From assembly GCA_934133195.1 (NCBI GenBank), contig CAKPAZ010000018.1, forward strand, positions 1 through 21,016: 21,016 nucleotides of DNA, given 5' to 3'. The notes beneath the pieces were generated by a model that was not told the origin of the DNA, did not search any database, and was given only the letters and a program-made list of their open reading frames with translations. Below, piece after piece: positions 7,874 to 15,200 of the stretch. The first letter of the stretch is position 1. Each line of letters starts with the position of its first letter. This DNA is from an uncultured Bacilli bacterium. GTDB lineage: Bacteria > Bacillota_I > Bacilli_A > ML615J-28 > CAG-313. The position numbers and the translations under genes were made by a program.

Positions 7874-9088
7874 CTATTTATTTTTTACAAGTCTTGCCAT
7901 ATCATGTTCATGAACTACAAATGGAAGTTTAATAATAAATTGTTGAAGTGGGTGTCTTGCGACATCTAGTTCTTCTTTAGTTTGAGCATCAATCATTTTT
8001 GTTACTTTAAATAAAGTATTCTTTAAAGTTGGACCAAAGAATTCTAGGGTATCTCCAACCGTAAAGTAATTACGTTGTTCTATTAAGGCTTCCATGGTTT
8101 CTTCATTAAATGAAAGTACGTACCCAACATATTCTTTAGTTGGTTCTTCCGTACGGACATTGTAAAGTTGCTCATTATATGTTACAAGTCCGTTCAAAAA
8201 GCCACAACTAGTTAGACGATTTTCAGCTTTATTTATTTCGATTTTTGCTTGTTTTAAGGTTTCTTTTGATACGTTACCACCATTATTTAGATATTCATCA
8301 ATGACCATTCGATAACTTCTAACAACGGTTGCGATATAGTAATTTGATTTCATTCTACCTTCAATCTTAAGGGATTGCACCCCAATATCAAGAAGAGCGG
8401 GAATTTGATCAATTGCCATTAAGTCTTTTGAACCCATATTGAAGTATTCACCTTTAGGGTTGACTCTTCGTTTTTGGTAGGTTAGATTATAGTTCCATCG
8501 ACATGAGTGAGCACATCCCCCACGGTTGGCATCACGACATGTCATATAATTACTAAGGGTACAACGACCAGAGTAGCTAGCACACATTCCCCCATGAATG
8601 AATACTTCTAACTCTAGTTGCGTATTTTTTCTTATTTGCTTCATTTCTTTTAAGGTTACTTCACGAGCAAGGACAACACGGGTTGCACCAATTGATTGAT
8701 AAAAAGCAATGGCTAAACTATTAGTTATCGAAGTTTGGGTTGAAACATGAATTTCAACATTAGGACAAACTTTTTTCGCTGTTAACATGATGGTAAGACT
8801 TGAAGTGATGATGGCATCAATTTTAATCGAACCAAGATAAGCTAGATATTCATCTAATCCTGTTAAGTCTTCATCATGAGGAATGATGTTACATGTTACG
8901 TAAACCTTTTTGTTTAAACTATGTGCAAACTCACTTAGTTCTTTTAAGTCTTCTTTTGTAAAGTTGGAAGCACGAGCTCTTAAGCTAAATTCTTTACCAC
9001 CGACATAAACAGCATCACTACCATATCTGAGGGCAGTCTTCGCTTTTTCAAGGTTTCCCGCTGGTGCGAGTAATTCAGGTTTATTCAT
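7874..9088 (-). CDS. trhP2: Peptidase U32-family tRNA 5-hydroxyuridine synthesis protein TrhP2 (YrrO-like)
   Basis: Despite the U32 peptidase name, TrhP proteins use prephenate to make 5-hydroxyuridine at tRNA wobble position 34. The N-terminal TIM-barrel-like part starts PELLAPAGNLE. The U32 signature follows: EVFIHGGMC, YSGRC, LSNYM, RDANRGGC and HSCRW, with conserved Cys at about 169, 176, 192 and 196 (404-residue numbering) and an extra Cys at 184. The long ORF begins at a GTG (9097), but that GTG is part of the ribosome binding region (GCAGGTG). The ATG at 9088 starts like homologues (MNKPELLAPAG) and overlaps the trhP1 stop by 8 bases. The protein is probably a functional partner of TrhP1, and TrmR then methylates the product. 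Confidence 0.92.
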   Translation of the reverse strand: MNKPELLAPAGNLEKAKTALRYGSDAVYVGGKEFSLRARASNFTKEDLKELSEFAHSLNKKVYVTCNIIPHDEDLTGLDEYLAYLGSIKIDAIITSSLTIMLTAKKVCPNVEIHVSTQTSITNSLAIAFYQSIGATRVVLAREVTLKEMKQIRKNTQLELEVFIHGGMCASYSGRCTLSNYMTCRDANRGGCAHSCRWNYNLTYQKRRVNPKGEYFNMGSKDLMAIDQIPALLDIGVQSLKIEGRMKSNYYIATVVRSYRMVIDEYLNNGGNVSKETLKQAKIEINKAENRLTSCGFLNGLVTYNEQLYNVRTEEPTKEYVGYVLSFNEETMEALIEQRNYFTVGDTLEFFGPTLKNTLFKVTKMIDAQTKEELDVARHPLQQFIIKLPFVVHEHDMARLVKNK

Positions 9089-9974
9089 TTTTAACACCTG
9101 CCTTTAATAAAACGGTTTTGTTTTGGTAAGCTCCTTTATATAAAGGAATGTTTAATTTATTTAATTCATCATTAAGAATTTTACTATCAATATGTTTTGT
9201 TACATAATCACTATAAAGGGAAACTATCTTTAGATACTCCTTATTCTTAATGTCAAAATGACTAATTAACAAATATGAGATATTAATCATATCATCTAGT
9301 TCTTCTGCTAAATAGTAGTGCTTTTCTTCAAATATTCTTACTCCATTTAAATCTTCAACTAAATGATATTCTGATTCTCTAGTTTCTTCTTGTAAGTTAC
9401 CAAGTTTTCCTCTAAAGTTTAGAGGTTTTTTGTTTTTGAACTTAAAGTAATTTGTTACAAGTTCTCTTCTTGAATAAAAGCAACATGCCATTCCAAAGGC
9501 TTGAACAATTACTTGTTTTGTTACATGCTTTAAGATTTCTTTTAATTCTTCACTACTGATTTGATTAGATACTACCACATAACCATTAAGTTTATTAAAG
9601 ATATTAATATCTGAGGTATTAGTTAGATAAGTTGATGCGGTGTAGACAGCTTTATCCGACATTCCTCTTTCTACTAAGATTTGGTAAAATCCCATATCAG
9701 AATATAGATAATAATCAATAAATTTAAAGACATTGTTTCTTAAAATAATTTTAATATAAGCAAGATCATCTTCATGAAAGATTCTTGTAGCATTGATAAA
9801 TAGTAATTTTTGATTCTTTTTACAGAGGTTGACGATTTTTTCAATGTCTGAGATTACTAATTCTTTTAAATCTAAACTTAGAAAATCAATACCGACAATT
9901 AATCCTTCAACTCCATCATCTTTTATGAGTTTTCTTGCTTCGGCGATGGAGGTTACTTCACAGATTAATTTCAT
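9081..9974 (-). CDS. trhP1: U32-family tRNA hydroxylation protein, short paralogue TrhP1 (YrrN-like)
   Basis: About 297 residues, much shorter than TrhP2 and with a degenerate U32 signature. GMACCFYSRRELVTNYF (161-177) aligns with the signature region, but the downstream NRGGCAHSCRW block with its two cysteines is absent. This matches the YrrN half of the yrrN-yrrO pair, which sits between trmR and trhP2 in Bacillus. The ORF can be extended to a TTG at 9989, but that codon belongs to the TTGGAGG ribosome binding site. The ATG at 9974 has a perfect GGAGG at 8 bases and overlaps the trmR stop as ATGA. Family assignment rests on the motif plus gene order. Whether it is catalytic alone or only with TrhP2 cannot be read from the sequence. 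Confidence 0.85.
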   Translation of the reverse strand: MKLICEVTSIAEARKLIKDDGVEGLIVGIDFLSLDLKELVISDIEKIVNLCKKNQKLLFINATRIFHEDDLAYIKIILRNNVFKFIDYYLYSDMGFYQILVERGMSDKAVYTASTYLTNTSDINIFNKLNGYVVVSNQISSEELKEILKHVTKQVIVQAFGMACCFYSRRELVTNYFKFKNKKPLNFRGKLGNLQEETRESEYHLVEDLNGVRIFEEKHYYLAEELDDMINISYLLISHFDIKNKEYLKIVSLYSDYVTKHIDSKILNDELNKLNIPLYKGAYQNKTVLLKAGVKNE

Positions 9975-10591
9975 TCTTCGTTCCTCCAAGTAACACTTAT
10001 TCCATCACCAATCGGGATAAATATTGTATGATAGTTTTCTAAAGAAGAAAGGTAATAATTATATTTTTTAATCTTTTCTGCAAGTTTTGTGACATTCTTA
10101 GTAAGTTCAATACCACCTTCTACGGCACCATGAAAAAAGAGATTATCCGTCACAATTATTCCTTTTTTATTTAAAAGTGGAGAAAACTTTTCAAAAAATT
10201 TGATATTTTGAGCTTTTGCGGCATCAATGAAGATTAAGTCATAATGTCCAAGATTGTTTAAATCAATCTCTAAAGCATCAGCGTGATGGACGGTAATTAA
10301 ATCTTCAAGGTTTGCTTCTTTGATATTTTTTATCGCAAGACTATACATTTCATCGTTTCGTTCAATGGTGTCAACATGAGCATGAGCATAGTTAGCCATA
10401 CAAATGCTTGAGTAACCAATGGCAGTACCAATCTCTAAGATGTTTTTAGCCTTTATCGTATCAAGTAAAGAAAAAATGACCATTAATGAATCTTTGATTA
10501 TAATTGGAACATGATTTTCTTTCGCGTATTCTTCTAGTTTTGTAGCGATTGCTGGGAAATGTTTTTTATTTAATTCGTCAAAAAGTGTCAT
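9971..10591 (-). CDS. trmR: SAM-dependent tRNA 5-hydroxyuridine methyltransferase TrmR (YrrM-like)
   Basis: TrmR methylates ho5U34 to 5-methoxyuridine (mo5U) in wobble positions, the step after TrhP hydroxylation. This 206-residue class I methyltransferase of the O-methyltransferase-3/COMT-like family shows the SAM loop LEIGTAIGYS (52-61), the acidic E77 after strand 2, FIDAAKAQ (121-128) and the metal-binding TDN (148-150). The ORF extends to a TTG at 10600, but AAAGGA then lies too close; the ATG at 10591 is preferred. It is the first gene of trmR-trhP1-trhP2. Its stop is shared with the trhP1 start (ATGA), and trhP1's ribosome binding site lies inside its last codons. An alternative label is generic O-methyltransferase; the neighbours make TrmR much more likely. 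Confidence 0.92.
   Translation of the reverse strand: MTLFDELNKKHFPAIATKLEEYAKENHVPIIIKDSLMVIFSLLDTIKAKNILEIGTAIGYSSICMANYAHAHVDTIERNDEMYSLAIKNIKEANLEDLITVHHADALEIDLNNLGHYDLIFIDAAKAQNIKFFEKFSPLLNKKGIIVTDNLFFHGAVEGGIELTKNVTKLAEKIKKYNYYLSSLENYHTIFIPIGDGISVTWRNEE
9983..9987 (-). promoter_or_regulatory. trhP1 ribosome binding site inside trmR
   Basis: Minus-strand GGAGG lies 8 bases before the ATG at 9974 and inside the last codons of trmR. It overlaps the upstream TTG that a longest-ORF call would use as start, which rules that start out. Confidence 0.85.
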
Positions 10592-10614
10592 AAATATCAA
10601 ATCCTTTCTTTAAT

Positions 10615-10623
10615 ATTTTAACA
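10615..10623 (-). promoter_or_regulatory. Candidate extended -10 promoter for trmR operon
   Basis: The minus strand reads TGT-TAAAAT (10623-10615), an extended -10 element. No convincing -35 stands 16-18 bases upstream, which is usual for extended -10 promoters. It would start transcription near 10608, about 17 bases before the trmR ATG. No terminator separates the upstream HTH gene, so readthrough from it is also possible. Confidence 0.4.
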
Positions 10624-10651
10624 CAAAATAGTAAGTTTATGGGGAAATATG

Positions 10652-11893
10652 TTATTTTAGTTTTTCATGGATTGATTCAGTTAAATATTTATTGATAAAT
10701 TTTAAACCTTCTTTATATTTTGAAGTCGCAATAGCTCTTTTTAAGTATTCTCTTTCAAAGATCATTTCTAAGAAGAAATCATAATAATTAGATTTTACAA
10801 TTAAAACATTTCTAAGATAATTGATTAAAGTATAATCCGAGTCATTGTTAAAATACATTTGAATGTAAGTCACAAAGTCTTTATAGATTTTTTCATATTT
10901 ACTAAAGACATAGGTTTTAATTTTATTCATTACTTTATTAACAATGTCGTAATTATGGATATTGTAGGCACTACATGCCAGTAACATACATGTTTTCGCA
11001 TTTAAGTTTTCATTTATTAATAATTCGTATAATTTTTCATATTCTTTATTATAATAATAAATTAAGCCAAGATGATAAAGATAGAAATCTTTGTCTTCTT
11101 CATTTTCAAGGTTTAGGTACTTAGAACATGTAAAGTAATTATTTAAGGTTAAATTATAATCAACATCAGCATCAACGGTTAAAAGCATCATTTTATTCAT
11201 ACATAAACGGGTAGTGAAAATAGGAGTTCTTGAGATTTTTTCAAAATGAAGGTAGTATTTTAAGGCTAAAGTATGCATACCGACATTAAACATTACTCTA
11301 ATTCCTAGATCATACACACATGCCTCAAAAAAGATGTCATCATATTGAATGGAAGTAAGAACTAAGATTTGTTTATATGCTTTGATATTTTGATTAGTTG
11401 AATAAGAATATAAAGCACATGCGTAAAGATAAAACAGTAATTCTGTATTACTTAGGTTATCAGAGATTTCATCAAGTTTTGCGACCGCATCACGTACTTC
11501 TAAGTATCTTTTAGTAATGATATTATAAAATAAAACCATTAATTCAATTTCAGTTTCTGCGTAACTATTAGATGATAAAGCATGATTAACAAGATTATCC
11601 ATCTCCTCATAGTTTCTTGAAAGATATGCTTCAAGTAATTCATGGTAAAGATTTCTGCTTCTTTCTTTGGTTAAGGTTTCATAATTAATGTTCATTTTTT
11701 CAAATAATGCTTTATAATATGTCTCATTTGCTTCAACTACATTGTTTTCAATCCTACTTAGATAACTACTGCTACATACTCCCTCACTTAAGTCCTCTAG
11801 TTTTAAACCTAGCTCCAGACGTTTTCTTTTTAAGAATTGTGATAAATCATTTTGATTTGTCACTTTTTTTAGAAATGAAAATGGATTTGTCAT
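10652..11893 (-). CDS. XRE-family HTH regulator with helical TPR-like C-terminal domain (Rgg/RNPP-like)
   Basis: 413 residues. An N-terminal helix-turn-helix (about 14-75) contains LKRKRLELGLKLEDLS and the recognition-helix segment SSSYLSRIENN. About 330 residues of Leu/Tyr-rich alpha-helical sequence follow, with repeat-like pairs of helices (for example ELLFYLYACALYSYS, DFYLYHLGLIYYYNKEYEKL). This is the architecture of Rgg/MutR and wider RNPP regulators, whose helical repeats bind a small peptide or mediate dimerisation. No transmembrane segment is seen. AAGGAGG stands 7 bases before the ATG. It lies between the surface-protein operon and the tRNA-modification operon, with a candidate operator in its own leader. 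Targets are unknown; the adjacent surface operon is a reasonable guess. I found no short upstream ORF with a ribosome binding site that could encode a cognate peptide. Confidence 0.82.
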   Translation of the reverse strand: MTNPFSFLKKVTNQNDLSQFLKRKRLELGLKLEDLSEGVCSSSYLSRIENNVVEANETYYKALFEKMNINYETLTKERSRNLYHELLEAYLSRNYEEMDNLVNHALSSNSYAETEIELMVLFYNIITKRYLEVRDAVAKLDEISDNLSNTELLFYLYACALYSYSTNQNIKAYKQILVLTSIQYDDIFFEACVYDLGIRVMFNVGMHTLALKYYLHFEKISRTPIFTTRLCMNKMMLLTVDADVDYNLTLNNYFTCSKYLNLENEEDKDFYLYHLGLIYYYNKEYEKLYELLINENLNAKTCMLLACSAYNIHNYDIVNKVMNKIKTYVFSKYEKIYKDFVTYIQMYFNNDSDYTLINYLRNVLIVKSNYYDFFLEMIFEREYLKRAIATSKYKEGLKFINKYLTESIHEKLK

Positions 11894-11912
11894 TTATAGT
11901 CCTCCTTATTTT

Positions 11913-11928
11913 TTGACAAATTGTTCAA
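11913..11928. promoter_or_regulatory. Imperfect palindrome upstream of the HTH gene, possible operator
   Basis: The 16 bases TTGACAAATTGTTCAA form a dyad, TTGA-N2-AATT-N2-TCAA, with the two dinucleotides at positions 5-6 and 11-12 breaking the symmetry. It lies 20-35 bases before the HTH gene's ATG and just downstream of the candidate promoter, a position suited to autoregulation. Binding is inferred only. Confidence 0.35.
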
Positions 11929-11940
11929 TAAAAAACTGAT

Positions 11941-11968
11941 ATCATAACTAATGTAACAAAATTATGAA
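11941..11968 (-). promoter_or_regulatory. Weak candidate promoter of the HTH gene
   Basis: On the minus strand, TTCATA (11968-11963), a 16-base spacer and TATGAT (11946-11941). Transcription would start near 11934. The A-tracts upstream (complement of the T-runs at 12001-12136) resemble an UP element. The -35 matches consensus at only four positions. Confidence 0.3.
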
Positions 11969-12166
11969 TATTTGTAAATTTTTTGTGTCTATAAGAAGTT
12001 GACATTTTCTTTTATCTTTTTTGCTTTTTTTTCAAAATAACAAAAATTATGAAAAAATATGACTTTTTAATTTTCTTTTTCTTTTGATATTTCTTTTAAA
12101 AGTTCTTACTTTTTTTAATTTTTTTTAGTTTTTTTTCACATTTGTCATTTTAAATATAAATGTGTC
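11969..12166. other. Non-coding T-rich (minus strand A-rich) tract between the HTH gene and the surface operon
   Basis: This occupies most of the 313-base gap at 11894-12206. It is almost pure A/T with repeated T-runs of 6-9 on the + strand. It includes one inverted repeat, CACATTT (12137-12143) with AAATGTG (12158-12164), 14 bases apart and without a U-tract on either strand. I find no ORF with a ribosome binding site. The A-tracts, phased toward the HTH gene promoter, may bend the DNA or act as an UP element. No RNA gene is recognised. Confidence 0.5.
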
Positions 12167-12200
12167 GAAAAAAAAGCACCTACTAAAAAATAGGTGCTTA
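12167..12200 (-). terminator. Rho-independent terminator of the surface-protein operon
   Basis: On the minus strand AAGCACCTA (12199-12191) pairs perfectly with TAGGTGCTT (12182-12174) around an 8-base loop and runs into a long U-tract (complement of 12167-12175). It begins 7 bases after the stop of the giant surface protein. Confidence 0.93.
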
Positions 12201-12206
12201 ATGATG

Positions 12207-15200
12207 TTAATTATACTTATACATGTATCTTACTTCACTCATTGCGGGTTTTTGGATAGATAAAGCTTCAAGTAATTGTACCGTTGATATTTCAAGGCCA
12301 CTTGGAATATTAATGGTAATGTTAATACTTGTACTGCCTGCTTCACTTAAGATACTTGATAAATCAAAGTAAGCAACATTCATACCCGGTAAATTATTAT
12401 TATGAGCTTTATATTTTTTACCATTAACCGTAATGTATAAATCATTATCATAATCATTTAAGTTAGTTACGATGTTACCATCTTTCTTAAATTGAATAGC
12501 TAGGATAAATGACTTACCTTCATGACGTTCATCACCAATGATATCACGATAGATATGATAAATTTGACTATCTGATTCATCTTGAGTAAGTTCAGATGGA
12601 GTAAAGTTGTAAGTTATACCAGTTGTAATTACAGTGTAGGCCATTTTCTTAAGGATTAAGATTTCTTCTCCGACATGGTCAATTCTAAAGTGTTTATACG
12701 CTTTTTCCACTGGGAAACTAACGATGTATTCTTTATCTTCATAGGTGTCAATTTCAAGAAGTTTAATTTCTTCATAAGTTGTACCATCTGTACTACCATA
12801 AATCATAACACTACCCATAGCACCACCGAAGGTAAGTCTTATATCTAAGATACCTTCTTTGATACTACTTGAAGTAATAGTAGTTTTATCTAGGCCATAC
12901 ATTAATCTTAAGTATTTATCAATAGCTGAGAATTCCGCATTTCTAATTTTAAATGATACTAATTTCATTTTGTTGTTATCTTCAAATGTATAAGAAGTAT
13001 CACTATCTTTAGTTAATTTGGTATTTCTTGATGGAGTTATTGTATAAATCTTTTCTTGTAATGATGATTCATGAGAGAATACTTTTTGAATTTCTGATAA
13101 CTTATCTTCTTCAAGAGGGATGTTAGCTAGTTGATCTTTTGATCTTACGCCATGAACAAAACGATCTTCTCTTGATTCATCTAAGTAACCAACATAAACT
13201 ACATCATTTTTATAATAGCCATACTCTTCATCTTCTGGCATCATATAACCATTTGGTGGAGTTATTACAAAGTAATAAGCTTCCGATAAGCTTTCATAAT
13301 CACCAAGTAAGTCTTTAAAAGTAATTTCTTCAAAGGCATTACCTACCATACTTAAATCTTTAAAATCACTAAGTTTTAGTTCTGTAATACCATTAACATC
13401 AGTAACAATGTAGTTTCCTACTACTGATTTTGTGGTTTGAAGAACACCATTAATATATTGACTATAATATACAGAAATGACAGTACCTTTAGGAAGGTAA
13501 CGGGCATTAATGGTTGTTTGATGATTATCAATGTCATATAGTTGTTGATAAAATTGAATTAGTAAATCACGTTTTAATAGTAGATTGCTTGATTTATCAG
13601 TTAAACCACTATCATAGATGAAACTCTTTAGGTTTTCACTATTACGATGATTAACGATATACTTGAAGGTATAGATACCATCTTCAGGAAGTACTTCTTC
13701 CGTTACGGTTGCGGTATTCTCACCTACGATTAATTCAGAGTTACTTACTGAGGTTACAATTACTAAATATCCGTTGATACTTTCAGGAGAGATGTAATAT
13801 AAATACATATTCTCATGATATTTTTCAATTTTAATTTCTTTAACACTTCTTTGAGCTTGTCCTTCCTCAGAGACAATGTATGCTTTAACATCAGCTTCGC
13901 CAATGAAGCCATCATCTTTTTGAATGGTAAAGATGTAACCGCGGTTGTTGTTAATTGGAATGGTGATTGCACGATTCAAATTTAAACCTTCATTGTATTT
14001 TTTGATTTCAGCAATTTCTGCCTCAGTCATTTCTGATGTTATTTCTTTACCATATTTATACAAGAAACTCTTAGGGAAACTTGTAACAACATGAGTACCT
14101 GGGGCTTCAACTACTTCAATTAAGAAACTCCAACGAGCATAGAAAGTATATGAGGTGTAAATTTCTAGATTTTGGTCAAGACTATCAAAACTTTCACCAT
14201 ATGATTCCACAGAGTTTGCGAAATCAACGAGGTAGAAGCCATTGAAAACATAACCAAAGATTCTTGCTTTATCAATTAAAGCTTGAAGTTCATTTCGTTT
14301 ATCTTCAGTAAAGACATCTTTAAATTTTTCTCCTGATGTAACTTTGAAAGATAAAACTTTAGATCCTTCAAAATTTGGATTAAATACACTACAGTTAATA
14401 TTGAACGATACTTCATAAGTAATGTTAAATTCAATATCAATGTTAAGACTACCAGAAATCATATTTGTTGGAATTTTTAGTTGATAAAATGTTCTATCAA
14501 TATTCCAAGCAGTTACTTTATTATCTGATTCATCATAAATCCAACCATTTTCAATTACAGCATCTAAGTCATAAGTAGTAGTTCCAATTGTTACATTAAA
14601 TTTCTTAGGAAGTCCACCATAATGTTCAAAGTTTGTACTCTTTAAAACATAATAAGGAGACGCCGTAGTTGTGTAAGTTAAGGCATCAATGGATGAACCG
14701 ATAGTTGAATAACTTACATTGATTTCTTCAACAATTTGATAATAGATTTTTACTTCTTTTTCTTCAGATGTTGTAGAACGAAGGGTAATCGTTACATAAT
14801 AGACATTAGTACTAGTGGTTGTATTGGCTTTAAATTCACCATTTTCATTAATTGTACCACCACCAGATGCTTGATAACTAACTGAATCAATGTACATTTC
14901 ATCAATTATCTTTTCTTCCTTAGGGTCATTTTTACGAATAATAATTGGAAGGAATTTAGTTATACTTCCTTTTCTAATTAGATATGGATTAGTAACTGTT
15001 CCAATTGTTTCATCAAAATAATTTAAAGGCTTTGTATAATTTGCGTATGTCGCACCAACAAGACGAAGGGCGTTAGCTTGTAGTTTAATATGGATAACCT
15101 TATCCATATAAGTATTAGTATTACTTAATTTAAACTTGATATAACCAGATTCATCTTCGGTTAGACTGTTGTTACCTCTAAATAGAAGGGTATATGTTGT

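Noticed and set aside
9971..10591. Genetic code 4 (TGA as Trp), as expected in Mycoplasma
   Set aside because: trmR and mtnN end at TGA exactly where homologues end and where the next start or terminator lies, and Trp residues are encoded by TGG.
11964..12003. Another short + strand ORF (about 12 codons) in the same gap
   Set aside because: It has no ribosome binding site, no family resemblance and lies in AT-rich non-coding sequence.
12049..12087. A + strand 12-codon ORF (MKKYDFLIFFFF) that resembles a short hydrophobic pheromone near an Rgg-like regulator
   Set aside because: It has no ribosome binding site and sits in low-complexity T-rich DNA, where such a sequence arises easily. It is worth noting but not supported as a gene.
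12137..12164. Inverted repeat CACATTT/AAATGTG as a second terminator
   Set aside because: It is not followed by a U-tract on either strand, and a perfect terminator lies directly beside it.
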